Below, in pieces: positions 37,717-45,589 of a DNA stretch of 60,327 bases. Numbering within the stretch: the stretch's first letter is position 1; every line of letters begins with the position of its first letter. Origin of the DNA: Deltaproteobacteria bacterium (GTDB lineage Bacteria; Desulfobacterota; Binatia; UBA1149; CAITLU01); contig JACRCR010000072.1 in NCBI GenBank assembly GCA_016218925.1, positions 1 through 60,327 of the forward strand, read 5' to 3'. The notes beneath the pieces are model-generated. The model did not search any database. It was not told the DNA's origin and worked only from the letters and a program-made list of their open reading frames with translations. Position numbers and translations under genes: made by a program.

Positions 37717-38347
37717 GCCCTCGCCACTGCTCCACCAGCGCGCAGGTGCGATGGCCGCTCAGCCCCGGCAGCGCCGCCAGATCGGCCGGCGTGTCGACGT
37801 CGATCGCGAAGCTCTGGAGCGGCAGCAGCAGCATTTCGAGCCCTTTGCGGCGGCACTGGCGGCGGTAAGCGTCCAGGCTCTCGCCTTCGAAGCAGAAGTC
37901 GATGACGGCAGGCGGACTCGTCAGCAGGCCGTTGGTGCCGGTTACCGAAGCCGACGGTGCCAGTACCACCGGGTAGCGACGGCGATCGGTGTCGAACAGG
38001 GCGTCTATCTCGTCGGGGTCGAGCAGCGGCACATCGCCGGGGACTGTCAGTAGCCGGGCCACCCCTTCGGCTTCCAGGCGCGCGGCGGCCATCGCCACGG
38101 CCGCGTTCAGACCGCGCGGCGGACCCTCATCCAGTGCCTCGGCGCCGCAGCGGCGGGCGTGATCGAGCAACGCGGCGTCGGAACTGACCACGACGATGCG
38201 GTCGAGGCGGCTCGAGGCCGCCAGTGCCGCCAGCATGTCTTCGAGCATCGCCAGGGCCAGCGCCTCGCGCCGGTCGCGGTCCAGGCACGACGCAAGGCGT
38301 TTCTTGGCACTCGCGATCGAGCGAACCGGCACCAGCGCGGCATTCAC
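37673..38347 (-). CDS. cofC: 2-phospho-L-lactate/phosphoenolpyruvate guanylyltransferase CofC
   Basis: A 224-residue nucleotidyltransferase that makes the activated lactyl- or enolpyruvyl-diphosphoguanosine used to build coenzyme F420. Motifs: VPVRSIASAKKRLASCL at the N-terminus, LTVPGDVPLLDPDEIDALF and SVTGTNGLLTSPPAVIDF. The GTG at 38347 is used because it starts one residue before the family's first strand; the frame remains open upstream. The F420 pathway occurs in Actinobacteria, Archaea and some uncultured proteobacterial-type lineages. No other F420 gene is in this window. Confidence 0.87.
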   Translation of the reverse strand: MNAALVPVRSIASAKKRLASCLDRDRREALALAMLEDMLAALAASSRLDRIVVVSSDAALLDHARRCGAEALDEGPPRGLNAAVAMAAARLEAEGVARLLTVPGDVPLLDPDEIDALFDTDRRRYPVVLAPSASVTGTNGLLTSPPAVIDFCFEGESLDAYRRQCRRKGLEMLLLPLQSFAIDVDTPADLAALPGLSGHRTCALVEQWRGLIVRYLDGEAVARE

Positions 38348-38502
38348 GCGCGCGACCGTAGAGCACGCGAGCGGTGCAGTAAAGGTGCGACGCACTTCTA
38401 CTTTTGCCCGCTGCCGGGGCATCGGCTATAACCCGGCCGGCCCGCGGCCCTGCCGGCTCGCCCGCGACCGTGCTGGAGTGGCGGCGCGCGGGACTGAGCC
38501 AA

Positions 38503-39159
38503 GTGAGAGTGATCGGAGGCAGGCTCGGCGGACGGCGGTTGGTAACGGCCCAGGGGACGACGACGAGACCAACTGCCGACCGGGTGCGCGAGGCGCTCTT
38601 CAGCCGTCTGGAGAGTCGCTACGGGTTGTCGGATGCAACGGTGCTCGACATTTTTGCCGGTACCGGTGCGCTGGCGATCGAAGCGATCAGCCGAGGCGCT
38701 GCCGGTGCGCTGTGCATCGAGAACGAGAAGTCCGCGCTGGCGGTTCTTCGTCGCAACGTTTCGGCACTCGAACTCGCAGGCAGCTTGAGGATCGCAGCGG
38801 AAGATTTTCGCACTGTGCTGCGGGCGCAGGCGAGGGCAGGTGCGGAGTTCGACGGTGTGTTCGTGGATGCGCCCTACGCGAAGGGCCTGACCGAAGAAGC
38901 GCTCGAGTTGCTCGACACCGGCGGTCTGGTGGCGGCGAGGGGCTGGGTTGCGGTAGAGACGGCCAGGCGCGAGAAAGCGCAGCGACGCGTGGGTGGCCTG
39001 GTGCTGCAACGCGAGGACGAGTACGGCGACACCAAGCTGCTTCTTTACGAGCGGCCCGGTGACGCGGCCGGCGAGGCCCGGCGCGGTTGTGATCGAGAGC
39101 AGACGGGCCAGATGCAGCCGCAGCGAGCAGACGAGCCAGGGCCGGAGGAGAAGCTATGA
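38503..39159 (+). CDS. rsmD: 16S rRNA (guanine966-N2)-methyltransferase RsmD
   Basis: A 218-residue SAM-dependent methyltransferase modifying G966 in 16S rRNA. Motifs: RPTADRVREALFSRLESRYG, SAM-binding ATVLDIFAGTGALAIEAISR and FDGVFVDAPYAKG. The catalytic motif is DAPY rather than the usual DPPY/F. The GTG at 38503 (VRVIGGRLGGRRL) matches the family start. It overlaps coaD by ATGA, the common rsmD-coaD arrangement. Confidence 0.93.
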   Translation: MRVIGGRLGGRRLVTAQGTTTRPTADRVREALFSRLESRYGLSDATVLDIFAGTGALAIEAISRGAAGALCIENEKSALAVLRRNVSALELAGSLRIAAEDFRTVLRAQARAGAEFDGVFVDAPYAKGLTEEALELLDTGGLVAARGWVAVETARREKAQRRVGGLVLQREDEYGDTKLLLYERPGDAAGEARRGCDREQTGQMQPQRADEPGPEEKL

Positions 39160-39650
39160 ACCCGCGATTTGCCGTCTACCCCGGATCCTTTGATCCGGTT
39201 ACCAACGGCCACCTCGATATCCTTCGCCGCGGGCTCGTAGTGTTCGACGAAGTGCGCGTGGCGGTGGCGTACAACCAGGAGAAACCTTCGGGGTTGTTCA
39301 CGCCGGCCGAGCGCGTGGCACTGCTCGAGGAAGTGACGGCGCAGTTCGGCGGCCGCGTTTCGATCGATTCGTTCCACGGCCTGCTGATCGACTACTGCCG
39401 CCGCAGCGGGGCCGGATCGATCATTCGCGGCCTGCGCGCGGTGGCCGACTTCGAGTACGAATTTCAGATGACGATGATGAACCGCCACCTGGCTCCCGAC
39501 ATCGAGACCGTGTTCTTGATGGCCGACGAGCAGCACTTCTATACGAGCTCGCGGCTCGTCAAGGAGGTGGCAGCCTTGGGTGGAAACGTGCACGGCCTGG
39601 TGCCGTCGCCGTTGGAGCAACGCCTTCTTGCGAAGGTGGGGAGAGGATAA
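39156..39650 (+). CDS. coaD: Phosphopantetheine adenylyltransferase CoaD
   Basis: A 164-residue enzyme of coenzyme A synthesis that transfers AMP from ATP to 4'-phosphopantetheine. The nucleotide-binding PGSFDPVTNGHLDILRRGL and the later IRGLRAVADFEYEFQMTMM and YTSSRLVKEVAALGG are complete. Length is normal. It is coupled to rsmD by an ATGA overlap and followed closely by an aminotransferase gene. Confidence 0.97.
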   Translation: MNPRFAVYPGSFDPVTNGHLDILRRGLVVFDEVRVAVAYNQEKPSGLFTPAERVALLEEVTAQFGGRVSIDSFHGLLIDYCRRSGAGSIIRGLRAVADFEYEFQMTMMNRHLAPDIETVFLMADEQHFYTSSRLVKEVAALGGNVHGLVPSPLEQRLLAKVGRG

Positions 39651-39656
39651 ACGGTC

Positions 39657-40838
39657 ATGCCGAGCCTTTCGAAGCGTTTAGGGCGCGTCAAGCCATCTTC
39701 GACGATGGCGATGAATGCGAAGGTCCTGGAGATGCAGCGCCAGGGTGTCAAGGTCATCGGATTCGCCGCCGGCGAGCCGGATTTCCCGACTTGGTGGCAC
39801 GTGTGCGAGAGCGCCCACGATTCGATCCGTCGCGGCGAGTTCCGCTATACGGCGGTGGGCGGCACGCCTGAGCTCAAGCAGGCGATCCGCACCAAGCTCG
39901 AGCGCGACAACGGGCTCGTCTATTCGGACGCCGAAGTGATCGCGAGCTGCGGCGGCAAGCACTCGCTGTACAACGCCATGCAGGCGATCCTCGACGAAGG
40001 CGACGAGGTGGTCATTCCCGGGCCGTACTGGGTGAGCTATCCCGATATGGCGGCGCTGTCGGGCGGAGTCGCCAAGATCGTTCCGGCCAGTGAGCAGAAC
40101 GGTTTCCTGCTGCGCCCCGAAGAACTACGCGCGGCTCTGACCGAGCGCACCAAGCTGGTGATCCTGAACAGCCCGTCCAACCCGACCGGCGCGACCTACT
40201 CGGAAGCTCAGATCGCCGCGCTCGGCAAGGTCCTGGCAGAACACTCGTGCTGGGTGATCGTCGACGACGTCTACGAATTCATCCGCTACGATGGCGTGAA
40301 GCCGAAGCATCTGGTGGCGATGGAACCGTCGCTGCGCGAGCGCGCGATCATCTGCAACTCGGTGTCGAAGACCTACGCGATGACCGGGTGGCGCATCGGC
40401 TACACCGCCGGACCGGCGGCCCTCGTCAAGGCGATGACCACGTTGCAGAGTCAGTCGACGTCCAATCCGACCTCGATCGCGCAGGCCGCGGCGGCCACCG
40501 CGCTGTCGGGGCGCCAGGACGAGATCGAGCCGATGGTGGCGGAATTCATGAAGCGCCGCGACTACATCTGCGACCGCGTCGATGCGATTCCGGGCCTGCA
40601 CGTCAGCAAGCCCGGCGGCGCGTTCTACGTCTTCATCAACGGCAGCGGTGTGTTCGAGAAGACCAAGGTCAGCGACGGCGACGGGCTCGCACTGAAGCTG
40701 CTCGAAGGCGCGCGGGTGGGAGTGGTCGGCGGGAACGACTTCGGCTCCAAGGAGCACTTCCGAATTTCCTATGCGACCTCGATGGAAAATATCGAGCTCG
40801 GAATGAACAACCTGGAGAACTATCTCAAGGGGTTGTAG
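39657..40838 (+). CDS. PLP-dependent aminotransferase, aspartate aminotransferase class
   Basis: A 393-residue class I/II aminotransferase. The PLP-binding lysine lies in NSVSKTYAMTGWRIGY. NSPSNPTGATYSEAQ, VIVDDVYEFIRYDG and the closing FRISYAT (carboxylate Arg) are present, with YTAVGGTPELKQAI near the start. It probably exchanges amino groups between aspartate or an aromatic amino acid and 2-oxoglutarate. A GAGG site lies upstream of the ATG at 39657. Ends before a hairpin shared with the convergent cytochrome gene. Confidence 0.94.
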   Translation: MPSLSKRLGRVKPSSTMAMNAKVLEMQRQGVKVIGFAAGEPDFPTWWHVCESAHDSIRRGEFRYTAVGGTPELKQAIRTKLERDNGLVYSDAEVIASCGGKHSLYNAMQAILDEGDEVVIPGPYWVSYPDMAALSGGVAKIVPASEQNGFLLRPEELRAALTERTKLVILNSPSNPTGATYSEAQIAALGKVLAEHSCWVIVDDVYEFIRYDGVKPKHLVAMEPSLRERAIICNSVSKTYAMTGWRIGYTAGPAALVKAMTTLQSQSTSNPTSIAQAAAATALSGRQDEIEPMVAEFMKRRDYICDRVDAIPGLHVSKPGGAFYVFINGSGVFEKTKVSDGDGLALKLLEGARVGVVGGNDFGSKEHFRISYATSMENIELGMNNLENYLKGL

Positions 40839-40845
40839 GCCGGAA

Positions 40846-40874
40846 GGGCGTGCGGCGGCCGGTGCCGCACGCCC
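40846..40874. terminator. Bidirectional GC-rich hairpin between convergent genes
   Basis: GGGCGTGCGGC at 40846-40856 pairs perfectly with GCCGCACGCCC at 40864-40874 across a 7-base loop. It lies between the aminotransferase stop (40838) and the cytochrome stop (40881). No T run follows, so it may work as a transcription block or mRNA end-protector rather than a classic intrinsic terminator. Confidence 0.7.
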
Positions 40875-40880
40875 GCCTCG

Positions 40881-42893
40881 CTACTTCTCCTTGGGCGTCC
40901 TGGCGGGTTCCTCACGCGCCGGCCCGTGGCGCTGGGCGTCGATCTTGCGGGTTACGTCGAAGCGGAAGCCGGGGTCGTTGGCGTCGTCGTGGCACCCGCC
41001 GCAGATCTGCAGGATCACGCAGGAGTCGCACTTGTCGCCGAGCTTTACGATGTTGCCGAGGTGCTTGCCGTCGCCCTTGACGTGCTCGGCGCCGGGGCCG
41101 TGACACGACTCGCACCCGACGCGTGCCAGATCCTCATCGGAGCTCACCCGCCCACCGTCGGGGAAGCCGCCGGGGCGCCCGTAGCCGGTGACGTGGCAGC
41201 GCAGGCACTCGGCCCGCGTCTCCTTGCGCTCTTTTCGAAGGCTCTCGACCGACCGCGCGTGGGCGCTGCGCGACCAGACGGCGTACTCGCGCTCGTGGCA
41301 GCGCTTGCATGTCGAAGAGCCGGCGATCGCGGAGTTCGCCGGCAGCAGGTCACGCGGCTTGCCGCGCCCGGTGACGAGCTTCTCCCGGTCCGCATCGCCG
41401 AGCGCGGCGATCGCCGCGTGCGAGATCTTCGGCAAGAAACTCTCGTACTCGAAGCCGAGCGAGTGCTCGGCGTCGTGGCAGCGCTTGCAGGCGAGTCGAT
41501 AGTCGGTGGGTCCCGCCGCGGCAGCGGGTTTCGAGCGGGCTGCCAGATGCCCGCCACTCGGCCCGTGGCAACTCTCGCAGCCGACGTTCTCGAGGTACTC
41601 TTGGCGCGCCGCTTCGGAGTAGCCGCCGCGCTCGCCGAAGCCGACGACGTGGCAGCTCACGCACTTCGGATCGTGGTCCGCCGCGCGAGTCACCAGGCTG
41701 TCGAAGGCGATCGAGTGATCGGTAAACATCCAAGTCGCGGTCTGCGTCGGGTGGCACACCGCGCACGCGTCGCTGCCGCTGAAGCCGTCGCGTTCGAGCA
41801 GCATCGGCACCTCGGTGCCGGTCAGGAGGGCAAGGCGCATCCGCATCAGCTTGGGGTCGCGCTGCTCGGCCCAGCCCAATCCTCGGTAGAAGATCCGCCC
41901 GCCCGCATCGATCAACAGGATGTCGGGGACTCCCGCGAACGCGCCGTAAGCCGCGGCGATCTCGCGCTCGGGGTCGTTCAACACCGGGAAGAAGTCGAGT
42001 TTCTCGTTCTCGAGCGTGGCTTGGACCGCGTAGGCTCGGCTGTCGATCGACACCCCCACCAACATCGGACGGATCTTCTCGGGAATGCGTGCGAGCTCGC
42101 TCTTGAAGAAGCGCAGCGCGTCGCGGCAGTGAGGACAGGTGGGCAGGAAGAACGCCAGCACCACCGGCTTGCCGGACAGATCGGAAAGTCGCAGCCGATC
42201 GCCTCCGCCCACTCGCTCGGCTTCGAACGGCGGCGCCTTCGGCCGTTGATCGAGTTCGCCGTTCGCCACGGCGCCGACCCGAGGAAGCCGCAGGTACTCG
42301 CGCACGCTGGCTTCGATGGCGGCCGCCGGTATGGCGGGCTCGTGTTCGAAACCGATCCTGGCCAGCCCGACGCGGCCTTCGCCGTCGATGCCCAGCAGTG
42401 CCAGCGGCGATTGGAGACCGAGCCGCTGCGCGATGTACGCGTCCGAGTCGTCGAATACAGGGAAGTCGAGCCCGAGCCTGGCGACGAACGCGCGCGCGTT
42501 GGCCGGGTCGAGGCCCATCGCTACTGCGGCGATCTGGAAGTTGTACCGGCTTCGCTCCGCCGCGACGTTGGCCAGCGCCTGCGCGTACGCCGTTGCCTGC
42601 TCGATGCCCGGATTGAAGCACAGCAGGATCAGCCGCTTGCCGGAGAACGAAACGCTCGACAGTGACTTGCCGTCGAGCGTGCGCCCCTGAAAGCTCGGGA
42701 GGCGGTGCTCCTGGCGATGGTCCGATGCTTTCGCATCGGTCGGGCTCGCAGGCGCGGACGTCTCTGCGGCGTTGGCGAGGAGGCCGCCGGTGCAGAGCAC
42801 GAGCAGCAGCCCGACGACGAACGTGGCGCCCGCGGCCGAGGCCCGAGAGCGCGCGGGAACCGGCCGGATGTCCACCTGTTCGATGGTTGTCAT
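40881..42893 (-). CDS. Octahaem cytochrome c with two N-terminal thioredoxin-like domains
   Basis: A 670-residue periplasmic or outer-surface protein. A membrane anchor/signal (ATFVVGLLLVLCTGGLLANA) is followed by two thioredoxin-fold domains. The first (about 55-200) keeps RLILLCFNPGIEQATAYAQ without a CxxC; the second (about 210-370) has PTCPHCRDALRFF (CPHC near residue 253). The C-terminal half carries eight CxxCH haem sites (CAVCH, CVSCH, CESCH, CKRCH twice, CLRCH, CESCH, CGGCH) plus a CDSCV relic. Probably moves electrons between thiols and haems. The ATG at 42893 is supported by the signal peptide; the frame runs 88 codons further upstream. Confidence 0.88.
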   Translation of the reverse strand: MTTIEQVDIRPVPARSRASAAGATFVVGLLLVLCTGGLLANAAETSAPASPTDAKASDHRQEHRLPSFQGRTLDGKSLSSVSFSGKRLILLCFNPGIEQATAYAQALANVAAERSRYNFQIAAVAMGLDPANARAFVARLGLDFPVFDDSDAYIAQRLGLQSPLALLGIDGEGRVGLARIGFEHEPAIPAAAIEASVREYLRLPRVGAVANGELDQRPKAPPFEAERVGGGDRLRLSDLSGKPVVLAFFLPTCPHCRDALRFFKSELARIPEKIRPMLVGVSIDSRAYAVQATLENEKLDFFPVLNDPEREIAAAYGAFAGVPDILLIDAGGRIFYRGLGWAEQRDPKLMRMRLALLTGTEVPMLLERDGFSGSDACAVCHPTQTATWMFTDHSIAFDSLVTRAADHDPKCVSCHVVGFGERGGYSEAARQEYLENVGCESCHGPSGGHLAARSKPAAAAGPTDYRLACKRCHDAEHSLGFEYESFLPKISHAAIAALGDADREKLVTGRGKPRDLLPANSAIAGSSTCKRCHEREYAVWSRSAHARSVESLRKERKETRAECLRCHVTGYGRPGGFPDGGRVSSDEDLARVGCESCHGPGAEHVKGDGKHLGNIVKLGDKCDSCVILQICGGCHDDANDPGFRFDVTRKIDAQRHGPAREEPARTPKEK

Positions 42894-43262
42894 GACCACA
42901 CAACCTACAGGGCTTCGAATCCGGCCTGAAGCGAAGGCGCCCGCGCCGCCGTGCGCTCGGAAAGAGTTGGTCGCGCAAATAGCTGGCTCGAGGGGCGTAC
43001 ACTGCATGCGCGAGTCGTAGCCGACCGCACGTTGTTTGGAGGCTCCGAGCATTCCTCTGTCCTCACGGGTCGGCCTCGGGCGGCTCCCGTGCTTCGCGAA
43101 AACCGCTGTTAACCGAGATCCCCGAAAGTTCGCCTGGTGGAGCGAATGCCGCGCCATTATTCCGCTGCACCCGTTCTCTGGTTAAGGGAACGGATTCGAG
43201 CCGCGACTTGCCGGGCGCGGCTATGCGCTTGTCGAGGCTGCGCCATTGGCGTACCCTGCGTT
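42894..43262. other. Intergenic space between cytochrome and higB genes
   Basis: 369 bases that should hold the leftward cytochrome promoter. The right half is occupied by repeat R1 (43108-43191). Otherwise I see nothing. Confidence 0.5.
43108..43191 (+). repeat. Island repeat R1 (foldable)
   Basis: 84 bases starting GTTAACCGAGATCCCC. It folds into two stems: TTAACCGAGA (43109-43118) with TCTCTGGTTAA (43175-43185), one base bulged, and GGTGGAGCGAAT (43136-43147) with ATTCCGCTGCACC (43159-43171). It is homologous to R2 at 44033-44119 and its left half to R3 at 47202. Unequal spacers between the stems recall, but do not prove, an integron attC site. Confidence 0.6.
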
Positions 43263-43580
43263 GTGCGCTTCGTTGAGACCCCGATCTTCACACGGCGCCC
43301 GCCCGAGTATCTCGACGACGAGGGGTATCGCGCATTGCAGATCGCTCTCCTACTTCGGCCGGAGCAAGGTCCCCTGATCCAGAGGTCGGGCGGCCTGCGC
43401 AAGATCCGGTGGGCCGTAGCGGGTCGCGGAAAGCGCGGCGGGATTCGCGTGATCTACTACTGGGCTCCTGCCGAGGCGGTCTTCTATATGTTGTATCTGT
43501 ACGCGAAGAACGAGCAGGGCGATCTTACTGCGGAGCAGGTCAGGCTCCTCGGTCGACTTGTCCGGGAGGAATTCAAATGA
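43263..43580 (+). CDS. higB: HigB/RelE-family toxin
   Basis: A 105-residue RelE-fold mRNA interferase of the HigB-2 type: FVETPIFTRRPPEYLDDEGY, QRSGGLRKIRWAVAGRGKRG, GIRVIYYWAPAEAVFYMLYL and YAKNEQGDLTAEQVRLL. It would cleave mRNA on the ribosome unless bound by its antitoxin. Toxin-first order with an ATGA overlap into the antitoxin gene is the usual higBA arrangement. The GTG at 43263 is chosen because it starts one residue before the family strand; the upstream part of the frame belongs to the repeat region. Confidence 0.88.
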   Translation: MRFVETPIFTRRPPEYLDDEGYRALQIALLLRPEQGPLIQRSGGLRKIRWAVAGRGKRGGIRVIYYWAPAEAVFYMLYLYAKNEQGDLTAEQVRLLGRLVREEFK

Positions 43581-43888
43581 AAGATGGTGCGTTTGCCGAA
43601 CTGGTCGAGAGTGTCCGGCAGGCGGGGCGGATTCGTCGCGGCCGCGCCAAGCCCGGACGGGTAACTGTGTTCGAGCCCGACGACGTCCGCGCGGTGCGTG
43701 CCAAGCTTGGGCAGTCGCAACCGGAGTTTGCCTTGCTGATCGGGGTCAGTGTTGCCACGCTCCGCAACTGGGAGCAGGGGCGGCGCACGCCGGAGGGTCC
43801 TGCTTTGGCGTTGCTCCGCGTGGCGGCACGCAACCCCCGGGCCGTGATCGAAGCACTCCACGGTGAGCGTCGCCGCGGTGCGGCCTGA
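43577..43888 (+). CDS. higA: HigA-type XRE antitoxin
   Basis: A 103-residue antitoxin overlapping the toxin gene by ATGA. It has a flexible N-terminal part (FAELVESVRQAGRIRRGRAK) and a helix-turn-helix RAKLGQSQPEFALLIGVSVA with TLRNWEQGRRTPEGPALALL. It should neutralise HigB and repress the operon. Stops about 145 bases before repeat R2. Confidence 0.9.
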   Translation: MKDGAFAELVESVRQAGRIRRGRAKPGRVTVFEPDDVRAVRAKLGQSQPEFALLIGVSVATLRNWEQGRRTPEGPALALLRVAARNPRAVIEALHGERRRGAA

Positions 43889-44032
43889 CGCCCCGCGAGT
43901 AGCTGCGACGTCCCCGTATCGACGAAACGCCGTCGCCTGACGTCACGGCGAACTCGTGGGTGCCAACCTCAGGCCGTTCCTCCGCTGGCACCACGACGGG
44001 CGTGGCCGCGGATCGGATGGAGACGTCATCGT

Positions 44033-44119
44033 GTTGAACGAAACCGCGGCAGAGTGTTCGCCGGGTGGAACGAATGCCACCCCGTTCGTCCGTTGTACCC
44101 ATTCTCTGGTCAAGGGAAC
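44033..44119 (+). repeat. Island repeat R2
   Basis: 87 bases starting GTTGAACG, homologous to R1 (shared GTTCGCC, GGTGGA, CGAATGCC, TTCTCTGGT and AAGGGAAC blocks in the same order). GTTGAAC fits the 7-bp GTTRRRY integron core. It lies between higA and the DUF1566 gene. Confidence 0.6.
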
Positions 44120-44161
44120 TCCGGATCGAAGTGGGCCTGCGTGTCGAGTACCCGACGGATT

Positions 44162-44182
44162 TTGCCCGTTCACGTTGGCAAT
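44162..44182. repeat. 21-bp inverted repeat, first copy
   Basis: TTGCC-N10-GGCAA with flanking AT; 20 of 21 bases are shared with 53906-53926. The similarity is weaker but continues for about 20 bases on the left. Could be an operator or the end of a repeat element. Confidence 0.5.
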
Positions 44183-44409
44183 TGGCTGCGTAGGCACTCT
44201 TGGCGATCCGAAGACGATCCCGCGACGGCTCCGACTGCACTGACCCCGTCGGATGAGGTTTTGACGAGGCACACGCGGCTGACGTAGCATCAACCCAAGC
44301 GGGGGAAGGACACGTCCCCTTCCTTCCTATCGGGTGCCTGAAATGCATGGGGCACTCGGGTGCAGCGGCAGAACGGGTGCCCTGCCGATCACCATGCACC
44401 GAGGCAACC

Positions 44410-45378
44410 ATGCGAAAGACGATGATGGCAGTGGCGGTCGCCGGGCTGGTACTCACGGCGGTCTCGGCGCTGGCGGCAGCGCCGCCAGCGGACAAGTGCG
44501 AGGCGAGCAAGAACAAGACCGCCGGGGCGTACTACTCGTGTCGGGAAAAGGCCGAAGCAACCGCGATCACCAAGGCCGCCACTCCCGACTACAGCAAGTG
44601 CAGCACCAAGTTCGATAGCAGCTGGGACAAGGCAGAAACCGCTGGCGCTGGGGCGTGCCCCGACACCGTTCTGACCGCGCCGGTGAACACGTATATCGCC
44701 GCCCAGGCGGCGGAGGCTGCATCGGTGGTCGCGGGAGCGCCCATTCCAGACTGCGCGGGGGATCTTTCCGCCTGTGAGGGCAACCTTGCCGCGTGCGTCG
44801 CTTCTTCGACGGGCGGGCTGCCAGTGACGGGGCAGACGACGGGTTACGGCACGGGTTCGGACGGCGACGTGGAGGCCGGTGTGGCGCGGTCGTTCACGGA
44901 CAACGGTGACGGCACGATCACGGACAACGTGACGGGTCTGATGTGGGAGAAGAAGGACGACAGCGATCTCGGCGGGGCCGCCGGCATCCACGACAAGGAC
45001 AACACGTACACGTGGGGAATATCCACCAGTCCATACCCAATGGACGGCACGATCGTGACGACCTTTCTGGCGACACTGAACGCCGGCGGCGGCTTCGCGG
45101 GTCACACGGACTGGCGAGTGCCGAACCAGTTCGAATTATTCTCCCTCGTGAACCTGGGGGTGGTGGCTCCCTCGACCTACTCGGCGTTCAACACGGGTTG
45201 CGCGGCGCCGTGCACGGTGACGACGTGTAGCTGCACGCAGTCGGACGGCTACTGGTCGTCCTCGACGGCCCAGGGCATTCCGTCGTCCGCGTGGTTCGTG
45301 GACTTCTACCGCGGGGACGCGGTCAACAACTTCAAGACGGATAGCATGGACGTTCGCGCCGTTCGTGCCGGCTCTTGA
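44410..45378 (+). CDS. DUF1566-domain protein, likely DGR variable (target) protein
   Basis: A 322-residue exported protein. A GAGG site precedes the ATG at 44410. Signal peptide MAVAVAGLVLTAVSALAAA; then a Cys-containing segment (KCEASKNKTAGAYYSCREKA). The C-terminal domain is DUF1566/C-type-lectin-like: SFTDNGDGTITDNVTGLMWE, GGFAGHTDWRVPNQFELFSL, DGYWSSSTAQGIPSSAWFVD and the end VNNFKTDSMDVRAVRAGS. This ending is typical of variable proteins diversified by retroelements. A perfect hairpin and an avd remnant follow directly. The variable region would be the last 100-140 bases. Confidence 0.82.
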   Translation: MRKTMMAVAVAGLVLTAVSALAAAPPADKCEASKNKTAGAYYSCREKAEATAITKAATPDYSKCSTKFDSSWDKAETAGAGACPDTVLTAPVNTYIAAQAAEAASVVAGAPIPDCAGDLSACEGNLAACVASSTGGLPVTGQTTGYGTGSDGDVEAGVARSFTDNGDGTITDNVTGLMWEKKDDSDLGGAAGIHDKDNTYTWGISTSPYPMDGTIVTTFLATLNAGGGFAGHTDWRVPNQFELFSLVNLGVVAPSTYSAFNTGCAAPCTVTTCSCTQSDGYWSSSTAQGIPSSAWFVDFYRGDAVNNFKTDSMDVRAVRAGS

Positions 45379-45412
45379 TCACTTGGATATTCGGAACTTG
45401 ACCATTGGCGGT

Positions 45413-45431
45413 TCGGGGGCGTAGCCCCCGA
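45413..45431. other. 8-bp stem, 3-base loop hairpin after the variable region
   Basis: TCGGGGGC-GTA-GCCCCCGA, perfectly paired, 34 bases after the DUF1566 stop. Known diversity-generating retroelements carry a similar short GC-rich cruciform just downstream of the variable region that aids retrohoming. No T run follows, so a terminator is less likely. Confidence 0.65.
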
Positions 45432-45454
45432 TGCTCCCAAGAAGAGGTGGCGCG

Positions 45455-45589
45455 ATGCCTCGGACGGAACATCTGCCGATCTACAAGTCTGCGTACGACC
45501 TGTGCCTGTGGCTGGAACAGGTCGTGCGCGGCTTCTCGCGCTACCACGAGTATGCGATCGGGAGCGACCTCTGCGACGGCGCGCGGTAA
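45455..45589 (+). pseudogene. avd: Truncated avd (DGR accessory variability protein)
   Basis: A 44-codon frame with a GAAGAGG site upstream, encoding PRTEHLPIYKSAYDLCLWLE then QVVRGFSRYHEYAIGSDL. This is the first helix and a half of Avd, the four-helix partner of the retroelement reverse transcriptase, normally about 115-125 residues. It stops at TAA after CDGAR, and no continuation is found in any frame downstream. The position, 76 bases after the DUF1566 gene, is the usual avd position. The reverse transcriptase and template repeat are missing from the window. Confidence 0.75.

Larger units (their letters stand above)
43889..44409. other. Intergenic space between higA and the DUF1566 gene
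   Basis: 521 bases without a convincing gene. It holds repeat R2 (44033-44119) and a 21-bp inverted repeat (44162-44182) found again at 53906. The promoter of the rightward DUF1566 gene should lie in the last 150 bases. Confidence 0.6.

Noticed and set aside
45413-45431. Intrinsic terminator of the DUF1566 gene
   Set aside because: No T run follows, and the size and position better fit the hairpin of a diversity-generating retroelement; termination is not excluded.
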